Position numbers and translations under genes: made by a program. A model generated the notes under the pieces. That model ran no database searches. It saw only the letters and a program-made list of their open reading frames with translations, and was not told the origin of the DNA. DNA of 64,000 nt from Clostridium aestuarii (lineage in GTDB: Bacteria > Bacillota > Clostridia > Clostridiales > Clostridiaceae). The stretch lies in assembly GCF_026735135.1 (NCBI RefSeq), contig NZ_JAPQER010000001.1, positions 813,500 to 877,499 of the forward strand. The letters run 5' to 3'. Position 1 is the first letter of the stretch. Each line of letters starts with the position of its first letter. This document shows positions 17,461-26,341 of this stretch, one piece after another.

Positions 17461-18354
17461 TCATATACTTAATTTAATCTTTTCTTTACTTTTTTCTGTA
17501 ATAGTAAGAACAAAAACAGAAAAAATTATAAGCATAATTCCAATTATAATAGAAAGGCTCATTTTTTCTTTTAAAATCAATATACCTAACAAAACACTAA
17601 CAATCGGTTCCAAAGTGCTTAATATTGAAGCACTAGAAGATCCAATTATTTTAATTCCTTTAGCAAAAGTTACCAGAGCCAATATACTCGATATAACAGC
17701 TACACCTATAATATCTATAACTGTATGATATGTAAATACTACTTTAATACCAACTGTAAATTTTGCGAAAATAAACATAAATACCGCTGAAACTAAGGTT
17801 ACATAAAAAGTAAGTATTAAGCTATCCATTTCTCTACCTTCACCTTTATCAATTCCTATAATATATAAAGAATAAAAAACTCCCGAAATAATTGCTAAAA
17901 CTACTCCTTTAATATTAAGTTGTATATTGCTAGTACATATTAAACAATAAACACCTGCTGCTGATAATATAATGGAAAAAATTTTACCAAAATATATTTT
18001 TTCCTTATAAATTAAAACCATTAAAATAGTAACAGCAGCTGGATATATAAAATGAAGAGTTGTCGCTAACCCTGTAGAAATATAGCTGTAAGATAAAAAA
18101 AGACAAATTCCTGTACATCCATATCCTATTGTTCCCAAAAACAACATATGAACTAATTGTTTTTTATTTATTTTAAAATTTATTCTTTTTATTAAAAAAT
18201 ACATCAATAATATAGCTGCCGCTACTAATCCTCTAAAAAACAGTATAGTTATAGAATTAGTTCCTCTATTATACGCATCCTTAGTCCAAATTGGTGTAAG
18301 TCCAAATGCTGCTGAAGACATCATCGCATAAAAAACCCCATGTATTTTTTTCAT
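17461..18354 (-). CDS. EamA/DMT-superfamily membrane transporter
   Basis: A 297-residue protein of ten hydrophobic segments arranged as two EamA repeats (about 8-140 and 150-285). Typical pieces are AAFGLTPIWTKDAYNRG at the start, YIYPAAVTI-like FIYPAAVTILMVLIY mid-protein, and SSASILSTLEPIVSVLLGI near the end. Members export amino acids or other metabolites; this one cannot be assigned a substrate. GAGGGG precedes the ATG. It stands 93 bases after a Fe-alcohol dehydrogenase gene, without clear co-function. Confidence 0.82.
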   Translation of the reverse strand: MKKIHGVFYAMMSSAAFGLTPIWTKDAYNRGTNSITILFFRGLVAAAILLMYFLIKRINFKINKKQLVHMLFLGTIGYGCTGICLFLSYSYISTGLATTLHFIYPAAVTILMVLIYKEKIYFGKIFSIILSAAGVYCLICTSNIQLNIKGVVLAIISGVFYSLYIIGIDKGEGREMDSLILTFYVTLVSAVFMFIFAKFTVGIKVVFTYHTVIDIIGVAVISSILALVTFAKGIKIIGSSSASILSTLEPIVSVLLGILILKEKMSLSIIIGIMLIIFSVFVLTITEKSKEKIKLSI

Positions 18355-18446
18355 ATTACTACCCCTCTTATATCAATAATAGTAAATAAATCCCAAACAC
18401 CATTATAATACATCGTTTGGAATTTGTGTTGAAACTTTTATATTTA

Positions 18447-19541
18447 TTATAAACTTTTTTTATAAATATTAAAAATGTCTTCTTTAGTTACTTTATCAGG
18501 ATGATTTTTAAGCTTAGCTTTATTGTTTATTATAACTTCAGCATATTCATTCATCTCTTCTTTATTTATTGACTCTTTTCTACCCAAAATCTCCTGTAGA
18601 AAACAACCAAACTCATTAAGACTATTTAAATTGATTAATGTTAATATATTATTAACCTTCTTCTTATCATGACATAATTCTAAATATGCTTTTAATAAAA
18701 GTCCATTAGCCCTCCCATGTGGAATACCCTTAAAATATGTCAATGAATAGCCCATACCATGTGGAAGAGAAGTTCCTGTTTGAGTAATAACCATCCCACC
18801 TAATGTTGACATTAATAGAAGTTTTTCTCGTATTTCATAAGTGAAATCCCTATTCTTCATAGCTTCTATACATTCTCCAAATATCTTAATCCCCTTTTCT
18901 GCCACAGCATCACTTAAAAAATTTGCTTTTGTTGTTAAATATCCTTCAATTAAATGTGATAGTGCATCTATAGCTGTATTTATAGTAACGCTCTCTGGTG
19001 CTGTCATTAAATATTTGGCATCTAAAAATGCTACTTTAGGAAATACTTTTTGATAAAAATTTCTTTTAGTTTTAACTCTATGATCTGTAAAAATTGCATA
19101 AGGTGTTACTTCTGTTCCTGTTCCAGCTGTAGTAGGTATAGCAATTATAGGAATAGACTCTAATTTTGGTTCTGTAAATAAATTTTCAATCTCAGCTTCT
19201 TTATTTTTCAACATTATTCCTACAGCTTTTGATGTATCAATAGGAGACCCTCCTCCAATTCCTATTATATAGTCTACGTCTTTCTCTCTTCCAATTTGAG
19301 CTGCTTTTTCTACTGTTTCTAACGAAGGATTTTCTTCTACTTCATCAAATATATAGTAATCAACATTTTTTTCTTTTAAAACATTTATTACATCCTCTAA
19401 TGAGCCATTCTTTTTAGAAGAACTTTTCCCTGTTATAACAAAAGCCCTTTTCCCAAAACTTTCAATCAACTCAGCCTTATTTTTCACAATATTTTTTCCA
19501 TAAAAAATTTCAGTGGGCATAAAATATCTAAAATCTTTCAT
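18447..19541 (-). CDS. Iron-containing alcohol dehydrogenase
   Basis: A group III alcohol dehydrogenase of 364 residues. Motifs are DYIIGIGGGSPIDTSKAVG for nucleotide binding, IAIPTTAGTGTEVTPYA, and metal ligands around AIDALSHLIEGYL and GTSLPHGMGYSLTYF followed by GIPHGRANG. This is closer to the propanediol/1,3-propanediol or 4-hydroxybutyrate dehydrogenase branch than to the BdhA-like enzyme at 7500-8663. ATG 19541 is chosen because AGGAG lies at normal distance; a TTG two codons earlier is too close. No pathway partners are adjacent. Confidence 0.82.
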   Translation of the reverse strand: MKDFRYFMPTEIFYGKNIVKNKAELIESFGKRAFVITGKSSSKKNGSLEDVINVLKEKNVDYYIFDEVEENPSLETVEKAAQIGREKDVDYIIGIGGGSPIDTSKAVGIMLKNKEAEIENLFTEPKLESIPIIAIPTTAGTGTEVTPYAIFTDHRVKTKRNFYQKVFPKVAFLDAKYLMTAPESVTINTAIDALSHLIEGYLTTKANFLSDAVAEKGIKIFGECIEAMKNRDFTYEIREKLLLMSTLGGMVITQTGTSLPHGMGYSLTYFKGIPHGRANGLLLKAYLELCHDKKKVNNILTLINLNSLNEFGCFLQEILGRKESINKEEMNEYAEVIINNKAKLKNHPDKVTKEDIFNIYKKSL

Positions 19542-19684
19542 TTTCAACTCACTCCTTTGATTTTAATTATCTATAACTATTATATCTTTCAGTTACTAAT
19601 ACTACAATTTTATAGAGTTTTAAAATTTTATAATATATAACTGCATATAATTTATATAATATTAAATTTTAGGGAGATGTATTT

Positions 19685-20413
19685 ATGCTAATAAATTATG
19701 CCCACAGGGGTGCTAGTGCATATTATCCAGAGAATACTATGATTGCTTTTGAAAAGTCTATAGAATTGGGTGCAACTGGGATTGAAACAGATGTTCAAAT
19801 GACAAAAGATGGCGTTTTAATTTTAATACATGATGAAACAATAAATAGAACAACAAATGATAAAGGGTTTGTTAAAGATTTTACTTATGAGGAATTAAGA
19901 AATTTAGATGCTGGTTCATGGTTCTCAGATGAGTTTAAAGGAATTAAAATTCCTCCACTTAAAGAACTTATGGATTTTTTACAGGATAAAAAAAATATCA
20001 AATTAAATATTGAATTAAAAAATAATATTATTATCTACGACAAAATTGAGGAAAAAGTTATTAAAATGATATATGAATATGGAATGCAGGATAGAATTAT
20101 ACTTTCAAGTTTTAATCATTATACTTTAAGGCAATGTAAAAAAATATCAAAAAAAATAAAGATAGGACTTTTATATACAGCTGGATTATATCAACCTGAA
20201 AAATATGCAAGACGCTTAGGTGCTGAAGCACTTCATCCTTATTTCTATGCTGTAAATTCTCATCATATAATTAAAAGAATAAAAAAATCTGGAATAATGT
20301 TAAACCCTTATACAATTGATGAAGAAAAAGATATGAAAAGATTTATAGATTTAAATGTGGATGGAATAATAACAAATTATCCTGATAAATTAAAAAATAT
20401 TTTGCTGAATTAA
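19685..20413 (+). CDS. Glycerophosphodiester phosphodiesterase
   Basis: A 242-residue GDPD of the small cytoplasmic type. It hydrolyses glycerophosphodiesters to glycerol-3-phosphate and an alcohol. The metal/catalytic motifs are AHRGASAYYPENTMIAFE near the start, GIETDVQMTKDGVLILIHDE, and later LNIELKNN. The segment GIITNYPDKL closes the barrel as in UgpQ/GlpQ relatives. It has no signal peptide. AGGGAGATG precedes the ATG. It is one of the few plus-strand genes and ends at a bidirectional terminator shared with the convergent DUF502 gene. Confidence 0.87.
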   Translation: MLINYAHRGASAYYPENTMIAFEKSIELGATGIETDVQMTKDGVLILIHDETINRTTNDKGFVKDFTYEELRNLDAGSWFSDEFKGIKIPPLKELMDFLQDKKNIKLNIELKNNIIIYDKIEEKVIKMIYEYGMQDRIILSSFNHYTLRQCKKISKKIKIGLLYTAGLYQPEKYARRLGAEALHPYFYAVNSHHIIKRIKKSGIMLNPYTIDEEKDMKRFIDLNVDGIITNYPDKLKNILLN

Positions 20414-20446
20414 ATCCTTTCTTGTTGTTAAATCAACTTAAAGTGT

Positions 20447-20479
20447 AAAATAAAAGGAGCTAAATTCTCCTTTTATTTT
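20447..20479. terminator. Bidirectional terminator between GDPD and DUF502 genes
   Basis: A perfect 13-bp stem AAAATAAAAGGAG / CTCCTTTTATTTT with a 7-base loop and A/T runs on each side. It overlaps the stop of the convergent gene at 20460. Confidence 0.8.
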
Positions 20480-21059
20480 TTAGTATATCAGGTGTAATAG
20501 CCCCCATAGAAATAATCGACTTTATTGCTTCATCTATTGTTATATCAAGCACTTCTACACTATCCTTGTCCACATAAATTAAAAATCCATTTGTTGGATT
20601 AGGTGTAGTAGGTACAAAAACAGCAACCCTATCAGAATTTGATATTTGAATATTATCATTAGTTATAAATCCTATACTTTTTATATCTTTATTAGGAAAA
20701 TCAATAATAACAACTTTATTAAATTTTTTATTATTAACACCTAAATTTGGAATCATTTTGCTTACTTCTTTAACCGATGAATAAATACTTTGAGCTATAG
20801 GTATTTTTGAAATAGCTTTTTCAATTATTTCTATTAACTTTTCACCTAAATAATACTTTGTTATAAATCCAACTAAAATTATAAAACCTATAGTAGTTAA
20901 AAATCCAATTCCTACTATTCTTTCACCAACAATTTTATTTATAAACCCAGCTGAAAAAGAATCGACTATCATAAATAGTTTATATAATATAAATATTGTT
21001 ATCCCTATAGGTAAAATAGCCGTTATCCCAGCTAAAAATAAATTTAATAATCTTTTCAT
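20460..21059 (-). CDS. DUF502 family membrane protein
   Basis: A 199-residue protein with two N-terminal membrane helices (about 3-30 and 48-70) and a soluble C-terminal domain. Family features are the early GITAILPIGITIFILYKL, IPIAQSIYSSVKEVSKM and FVPTTPNPTNGFLIYV. These proteins are widespread and uncharacterised. GGGGACAG lies ahead of the ATG. Confidence 0.8.
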   Translation of the reverse strand: MKRLLNLFLAGITAILPIGITIFILYKLFMIVDSFSAGFINKIVGERIVGIGFLTTIGFIILVGFITKYYLGEKLIEIIEKAISKIPIAQSIYSSVKEVSKMIPNLGVNNKKFNKVVIIDFPNKDIKSIGFITNDNIQISNSDRVAVFVPTTPNPTNGFLIYVDKDSVEVLDITIDEAIKSIISMGAITPDILKNKRRI

Positions 21060-21234
21060 TTCACTGTCCCCTTATAATATTTATAGCTTTATTAAGCATC
21101 CACTATGTTAATAATGCTTAACATTTTTCGGTATTATATTCATATCAATATAGAATTAATATTTGTTTGTATATATAATAAATCTCATATATAATAATTA
21201 CAATATTAATTATCTATAAAAATGGAGGACTAAA

Positions 21235-22107
21235 ATGATTTCATGTTTAGAAATGACAAAAACAGACTTTATAAAAAAGATTATATTAATAGTACTAGGC
21301 AGCTTTATTTATGCTATAGGATTTAATCTTTTTATAATTCCAAGCAAATTATTAAGTGGTGGATTATCTGGAGTAATTCTTATTTTTCACTATTTATTTA
21401 ATATTTCTGTAGGTTTATTGTTCATTGTATTTAATATACCTCTTTTTATTCTCAGTATTTTAAAAATAAATAAAAAATTCACAATACTCACGGGAATAGG
21501 TACAGCTGTTTTATCTATTGCTCTTATTGTAACTACTCCTTTAACTAATGTTTTAGCACCTGTATCTGAGGCTCATAAACTTCTATATTGCTTATACGGA
21601 GGAGCGCTTACAGGATTAGGACTTGGAATAGTATTTTCAACAGAAGGCTCAACTGGTGGATTAGATATTATAATTATTCTAGTAAAGAAAAAATACAATA
21701 TGGATATAGGCATGGCTAATTTTGTAGTAAACCTTATAGTTATTGCTGCCGGCTCAATACTTTTTGGTTTCAAAACTGCTTTATACACTTTAATTGTTAT
21801 GTATGCTTGCTCTTTATTTATGGACAAGCTTATGAAAGGGTTTAGTAAACAAAAAATGTTGCTAATCGTAACAGAAAAAGAAAAAGAGATAAGTTATGCT
21901 GTAATGAATAAAATAAAAAGAGGCTTAACAATTCTATATGGTGAAGGAGCATATACAAAGTCTAAAAGAGAAATTATGTATTGTGTAGTTTCTCCAAGGC
22001 AACTTCCAGAAGTAAAAAATCTAATTAAAGAAATTGATAGAGATGCCTTTATTTCAGTAATAGATACGTCAGAAGTACAAGGAAAAGGTTTTATAAATTT
22101 ATTATAG
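21235..22107 (+). CDS. YitT family (DUF2179-type) membrane protein
   Basis: A 290-residue protein with five or six membrane helices (about 12-200) followed by the cytoplasmic DUF2179 domain. Membrane-part markers are GGLSGVILIFHYLFNISVG, GTGLGIVFSTEGSTGGLDI-like GLGLGIVFSTEGSTGGLD, and GFKTALYTL. The C-terminal part has RGLTILYGEGAYTKSKR and MYCVVSPRQLPEVKNLI. Function is unknown; some relatives have been linked to transport. GGAGG at 21224 sets the start. Confidence 0.83.
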   Translation: MISCLEMTKTDFIKKIILIVLGSFIYAIGFNLFIIPSKLLSGGLSGVILIFHYLFNISVGLLFIVFNIPLFILSILKINKKFTILTGIGTAVLSIALIVTTPLTNVLAPVSEAHKLLYCLYGGALTGLGLGIVFSTEGSTGGLDIIIILVKKKYNMDIGMANFVVNLIVIAAGSILFGFKTALYTLIVMYACSLFMDKLMKGFSKQKMLLIVTEKEKEISYAVMNKIKRGLTILYGEGAYTKSKREIMYCVVSPRQLPEVKNLIKEIDRDAFISVIDTSEVQGKGFINLL

Positions 22108-22159
22108 AACAAAAGCATATGCTGGTAAAAATATATTTTACACAGCATATGCTTTTGTT
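22108..22159. terminator. Strong bidirectional terminator
   Basis: A perfect 17-bp stem AACAAAAGCATATGCTG / CAGCATATGCTTTTGTT begins immediately after the YitT stop and ends 6 bases before the convergent gene. It serves both. Confidence 0.85.
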
Positions 22160-22164
22160 TAAAT

Positions 22165-23043
22165 CTAAATATATACTATAATAGGAACTATTTCTATAAC
22201 AGGATCATTTCCATCAGCAATTTCCATATTGCGAAGCCCTTTAATCAAAGAAGTATCCTTTAAAAATCTCTTTTTAAACTCATTTAAATGTTGCTGATTT
22301 AGATATTCAAAACATGTACTTCTCATTATATCCATATTTTTTTTATTTGTACTTTTCTCATCTGTAATTTTTACAACTTTTCCTATTACAGAAACTTTAC
22401 TATTAGCTATATAATCGATATTATCTTTTAAACAATTTACCTCTAGCGGAACTATAATTTTAGTTTTAGTATTACATATACCATCTGCAATAAAATTTAA
22501 ACACCTTTCTTGCTTGTGCTGACTCATTTTTCTTTTAAGAAGTGCTATAATCTCTTTTTTCATTTTATCATCATTAATATCATCATTTTCTTTGTTATAA
22601 GGTTCAAAAGCAAGTTGCATCTCCATTACATTAACAATATTTTCCATATATTCAATTAAGGGATCTTTCTTTAGTTCACAGCTAAATTGAACAAAGTTCT
22701 TCTCTTGTATTTTACTAATATCCTGTTTAGTATTTAAATTTTTCAACAAATTTTCTTTAACCAATATATCTATCATACCTAAAAAAACCCTTATCTCTTT
22801 TGAAATAATCTCCTCTGCCTCTGTTTTTGAAAATTCATCAAAAAAATCTATATTGAACGTTCCCTGTACATACTTTCCACATGTAACATTGCTTAGTGGA
22901 GTAGTAATCTTAATAGCCTTAGTACTTCTATTATTTATGCTTCTATGTTCAGCAAATTCTTGTACAACTATAGTAAATAAATTATTTACCATATCATTGT
23001 TTAAATATAAAGGTATTATAGCACTATTAGTAAAACTGTACAT
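22165..23043 (-). CDS. Hypothetical protein, possibly DUF6414-like
   Basis: A soluble protein of 292 residues starting MYSFTNSAIIPLYLNNDMVNN. The opening segment, in which a short strand is followed by LYLNND and a helix, resembles the DUF6414 family, but I am not sure. The middle is acidic and charged, with LLKRKMSQHKQERCLNFIAD, and the C-terminal half is mixed alpha/beta, ending VIEIVPIIVYI. No signal peptide or membrane helix is seen. ATG 23043 has AAGGAGAG 11 bases upstream, so I reject the earlier ATG at 23070, which lies before that site. Confidence 0.6.
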   Translation of the reverse strand: MYSFTNSAIIPLYLNNDMVNNLFTIVVQEFAEHRSINNRSTKAIKITTPLSNVTCGKYVQGTFNIDFFDEFSKTEAEEIISKEIRVFLGMIDILVKENLLKNLNTKQDISKIQEKNFVQFSCELKKDPLIEYMENIVNVMEMQLAFEPYNKENDDINDDKMKKEIIALLKRKMSQHKQERCLNFIADGICNTKTKIIVPLEVNCLKDNIDYIANSKVSVIGKVVKITDEKSTNKKNMDIMRSTCFEYLNQQHLNEFKKRFLKDTSLIKGLRNMEIADGNDPVIEIVPIIVYI

Positions 23044-23245
23044 AATAAGATTTTCTCTCCTTAAAATCATGTTGATACTTAATTTTATAATTTCATAATT
23101 TTTTTTAGAACAAAATTATAATAAATTCTATTAATATAAGTCACAATAAACACTTTTAAAACATATATTAATTATGGGACAAGCTAAACAAAGCGGCTCC
23201 CATCGCATCTAAGAATCACAAGATTGAAAAGGGGGTTACAAATCG

Positions 23246-23494
23246 ATGAAATGTGGTTGTACAAAAAATGTAGATGTCGTTATTATTGCTTGTAAAGTAA
23301 ATTGTTGTGGATTCTGCAACGAAGGCAATATAGTAGTTTGTGCTTCTAGTACACCTAGAATTCCAGTAGGAACTGATTGTGCAGATGCTATAGCTGGACT
23401 TCTTTCTAGAGGATTTGAATTAATAAATACTGAAACAATTCCATGTGGTAAGGAAATTGTTCATACCTTTGCAAGATTTAGAAGAACTGAATAA
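23246..23494 (+). CDS. Small cysteine-rich protein of unknown function
   Basis: 82 residues with nine cysteines, seven of them in the first 32: KCGCTKN, ACKVNCCGFCNEG and IVVCAS, then Cys45 and Cys67. The C-terminal half, DCADAIAGLLSRGFELINTE, looks like a small alpha/beta unit. There is no signal peptide, so the cysteines are likely cytoplasmic and could bind Zn or Fe-S. AAGGGGG lies 11 bases before the ATG. A transcript end follows at 23503. I do not recognise the family. Confidence 0.65.
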   Translation: MKCGCTKNVDVVIIACKVNCCGFCNEGNIVVCASSTPRIPVGTDCADAIAGLLSRGFELINTETIPCGKEIVHTFARFRRTE

Positions 23495-23502
23495 GTATAA
23501 AA

Positions 23503-23540
23503 AACCATCAATTCAGAACTTTGATTCCGAATTGATGGTT
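23503..23540 (+). terminator. Terminator of the Cys-rich gene
   Basis: A 12-bp perfect stem AACCATCAATTC / GAATTGATGGTT with a 14-base loop, 8 bases past the stop. The trailing sequence is CTTCTTAT, so the U run is weak. Confidence 0.6.
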
Positions 23541-23613
23541 CTTCTTATCTGAAGAAGTTACATAATCATACAATTACATAGCTACATACAAGTTTCATTG
23601 TTCACTACTTGAT

Positions 23614-23877
23614 TTATACATCAAAATTATTTTCAATAATATTTTTCATTTCTTGAATTGCTTGTAGCTCATCCCAACCTTCTGCAACTATTAACACTTC
23701 ATCTCCACAATTTAACCCCATGTTTAAAACATCATTAGTATTGTCAGCATTACAATAACTATTTTCTTTAAACATATTTATTGTTGAATCATACTTTTTA
23801 GATTCTTTTGATATCATAGAAGCTAATATTTCTTCAGCACCATCTTTACTGTTTACCTTAATATAGTTCTGTATAAT
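23614..23877 (-). CDS. HPr-fold protein lacking both phosphorylation sites, probable AUU start
   Basis: This frame encodes an 87-residue protein of HPr length and pattern. GGAGG lies 8 bases before an ATT codon at 23877. Counting from that ATT as residue 1, Glu15 falls exactly where HPr has its active His15 (GAEEILAS against GLHARPAS) and Asn46 falls where HPr has Ser46 (NADNTNDVLNMG against NAKSIMGVMSLG). The C-terminus GDEVLIVAEGWDELQAIQEM is classic HPr. The first ATG (23817) has no ribosome site and would delete the first beta strand. A protein that cannot take phosphate from EI or HPr kinase may act as a decoy, a sensor or an allosteric partner. Confidence 0.7.
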   Translation of the reverse strand: MIQNYIKVNSKDGAEEILASMISKESKKYDSTINMFKENSYCNADNTNDVLNMGLNCGDEVLIVAEGWDELQAIQEMKNIIENNFDV

Positions 23878-24101
23878 TTAAATCGCCTCCTCTATATGTT
23901 TATAAGATTACATATCTACATGCAAGTTTAATTGTTCAATTATATTTTTATTTATACTAAATAATATTGTCTTACTTTATAAATTATGTTTGAAATGCCT
24001 TGTTTGATAATATTATTATTTAAAAACTGCTAAAGAATTTAATGTTTAATATTTTAACAAATACAGATTGTCCACTGCAAGAAATTTAAGAATAATAACT
24101 A

Positions 24102-24143
24102 AAAAACACCTGTGTATATTTAATTATATACACAGGTGTTTTT
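24102..24143 (-). terminator. Terminator of the nupC-deoC-pdp operon
   Basis: A perfect 17-bp stem AAAAACACCTGTGTATA / TATACACAGGTGTTTTT, 56 bases past the pdp stop. The rest of the 23878-24198 gap is AT-rich; the promoter of the HPr-fold gene should lie at about 23890-23960. Confidence 0.85.
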
Positions 24144-24198
24144 AATTTGTAATCATACAGCTACTTTAGACATGAATAAGAAAACAATCATATTTTAA

Positions 24199-25503
24199 TT
24201 ATCTTACTACATCATACACCAAAGGGATATTTTCTGTATATTCTTTTTCAATTTTATAATTTTGTAATATTCCTTTAGTAGCTTTTTCTATATTTGATTC
24301 GTTATTAGAATGAATATACGCAATTATATCTCCTTTTGCTACTTTTTCTCCTCTTTTTTTATTTAATATAATTCCAACAGCTAAATCTATGATACTTTCT
24401 TTTGTTGCTCTACCAGCTCCAAGTTCCATAGCAACTAATCCTATGTTTTGAGCATTTATTTTAGTTACATATCCTTCTCTATCACTTTTTACTGGTACAA
24501 TATACTTAGCTTTAGGTAATTTATCTGTATCCTCTAGTTGAGATATATCTCCACCTTGAGCTTCAATAAATTCTTTAAATTTAGCTATAGCTGAACCATC
24601 TTCAATAGTTTTTAAAAGCATTTTTCTAGCTTCATCTACAGTATTAGCTTTTTTAGCAAAAACAACCATATTGCTTCCTAAAGTTAAGCAAAGTTCTAAT
24701 AAATCTTTTGGCCCTTTTCCTGTTAGTGTATTTATTGCTTCTTTTACTTCTAAAGCATTACCTATTGCCAATCCCAAAGGTTGATCCATATCAGAAATTA
24801 CAGCTACAGTATTTCTTCCAATATTTTTACCTATATTAACCATAGCACTACCAAGTTCTTTTGCATCTTCATAAGTCTTCATAAACGCACCATCGCCAAC
24901 TTTAACATCAAGTACAATTGCATCAGCACCAGCAGCTATTTTTTTACTCATTATACTAGAAGAAATAAGTGAAATATTATCAACCGTTCCTGTAACATCT
25001 CTTAATGCATATATTTTTTTGTCTGCTGGAGCCAAATCAGCTGTTTGACCTATTATCGCTATATTTTTATTGTTTACATTATTTATAAATTGTTCTTCTG
25101 TTATTTCAACAGAAAATCCATTAAAGGACTCAAGTTTATCTATAGTTCCACCTGTATGTCCAAGTCCTCTTCCAGACATTTTTGCAACAGGTATTCCCAA
25201 TGCTGCAACCATAGGAGTAAGTACTAGTGAAGTAGTATCTCCTACTCCTCCTGTGCTATGTTTGTCTACTTTTATTCCTTTTATTTTTGATAAATCTAAG
25301 ATATCTCCTGATTCAACTATAGCCATAGTTAAGTCTGCTGTCTCTCTCATATTCATTTTTTGAAAATAAATAGCCATTAAAAAAGCTGATGCTTGGTAAT
25401 CTGGAATATTTCCTTTAGTGTAGTTTTGTACAAAATAGTTAATTTCTTTTTTAGTAAGTTCTAACCCATTTCTTTTTTTTATTATTAAATCATACATCCT
25501 CAT
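24199..25503 (-). CDS. pdp: Pyrimidine-nucleoside phosphorylase
   Basis: A 434-residue thymidine/pyrimidine-nucleoside phosphorylase. It splits thymidine, uridine or deoxyuridine with phosphate. Family markers are the N-terminal [19 protein letters not shown], the signature [18 protein letters not shown], phosphate-binding [13 protein letters not shown] and the C-terminal barrel-sandwich region with [14 protein letters not shown] 25503 has AAGGGAGA upstream and is preferred to 25527. Third gene after nupC and deoC; its (deoxy)ribose-1-phosphate product needs a phosphopentomutase not present here before DeoC can use it. Confidence 0.92.
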   Translation of the reverse strand: MRMYDLIIKKRNGLELTKKEINYFVQNYTKGNIPDYQASAFLMAIYFQKMNMRETADLTMAIVESGDILDLSKIKGIKVDKHSTGGVGDTTSLVLTPMVAALGIPVAKMSGRGLGHTGGTIDKLESFNGFSVEITEEQFINNVNNKNIAIIGQTADLAPADKKIYALRDVTGTVDNISLISSSIMSKKIAAGADAIVLDVKVGDGAFMKTYEDAKELGSAMVNIGKNIGRNTVAVISDMDQPLGLAIGNALEVKEAINTLTGKGPKDLLELCLTLGSNMVVFAKKANTVDEARKMLLKTIEDGSAIAKFKEFIEAQGGDISQLEDTDKLPKAKYIVPVKSDREGYVTKINAQNIGLVAMELGAGRATKESIIDLAVGIILNKKRGEKVAKGDIIAYIHSNNESNIEKATKGILQNYKIEKEYTENIPLVYDVVR

Positions 25504-25559
25504 AAAAATATTCTCCCTTTTCACCATAATATTTATAATCTTAATATACTAAAATTAAT

Positions 25560-26219
25560 TTATTTATTTTTTTTAGCACCCTCTATAATTTTTATACCTG
25601 CACTTGCACCTATTCTAGTTGCACCAGCTTCTATCATGTCCATAGTTTCTTCATAAGAATGAATTCCACCTGAAGCTTTAACACCTATATTTTTTCCTAC
25701 TGTTTTTCTCATTAAATCAATATCTTCTTTTTTCGCTCCAGCAGTTGAAAATCCAGTAGATGTTTTTACAAAATCTGCTCCTGCTTCTTTAGATAGTTCA
25801 CAAGCTTTAATTTTTTCTTCATCAGTTAAAAGACAAGTTTCTATTATAACTTTTAAAAGAGCTTTACCTTTCGCAACATTTACTACAGATTCTATGTCTT
25901 CTTTTACTACATCATATTTTTTATCTTTTAATGCTCCAATATTTATTACCATGTCAACTTCTTGTGCACCATTTTCAATAGCTTGTTTTGCTTCAAAAGC
26001 TTTTACTTCTTTTGTATTAGCACCTAATGGGAAACCTATTACTACACAAGTTTTTACATCATATCCTTTTAATTCACTACTAACAAATGATGCATAGTAT
26101 GGATTAATACAAACGGAAGCGAAATTATATTCTTTAGCTTCTTCACATATTTTTTTTATTTGTTCCTCTGTAGATTGTGGTTTTAATAATGTGTGATCTA
26201 TAAACTTTTCAATTTTCAT
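25560..26219 (-). CDS. deoC: Deoxyribose-phosphate aldolase
   Basis: A 219-residue class I aldolase that cleaves 2-deoxyribose-5-phosphate to glyceraldehyde-3-phosphate and acetaldehyde. Clear family blocks are [42 protein letters not shown], the Schiff-base lysine in FVKTSTGFS, and the second lysine region [10 protein letters not shown]. Length and order are normal. It sits between nupC and pdp. A cre-like palindrome lies 92 bases upstream, between nupC and this gene. Confidence 0.94.
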   Translation of the reverse strand: MKIEKFIDHTLLKPQSTEEQIKKICEEAKEYNFASVCINPYYASFVSSELKGYDVKTCVVIGFPLGANTKEVKAFEAKQAIENGAQEVDMVINIGALKDKKYDVVKEDIESVVNVAKGKALLKVIIETCLLTDEEKIKACELSKEAGADFVKTSTGFSTAGAKKEDIDLMRKTVGKNIGVKASGGIHSYEETMDMIEAGATRIGASAGIKIIEGAKKNK

Positions 26220-26310
26220 AATTTTACTCTATCCTTTCCTTAATAAATTGAATTAAAATTTATTTTAATTTAAATTTTATTCTACTGAATTTAATTTATT
26301 ATAGTATCAT

Positions 26311-26330
26311 ATATGGGAGCGCTCTCATAT
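26311..26330 (-). promoter_or_regulatory. LacI/CcpA-type palindrome between nupC and deoC
   Basis: The 20-base sequence ATATGGGAGCGCTCTCATAT is palindromic except for one base pair. Its core TGGGAGCGCTCTCA fits the catabolite-responsive element consensus with one mismatch. It lies 11 bases past the nupC stop and could repress an internal deoC-pdp promoter or block read-through. Confidence 0.55.
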
Positions 26331-26341
26331 TTCTTAAATTT

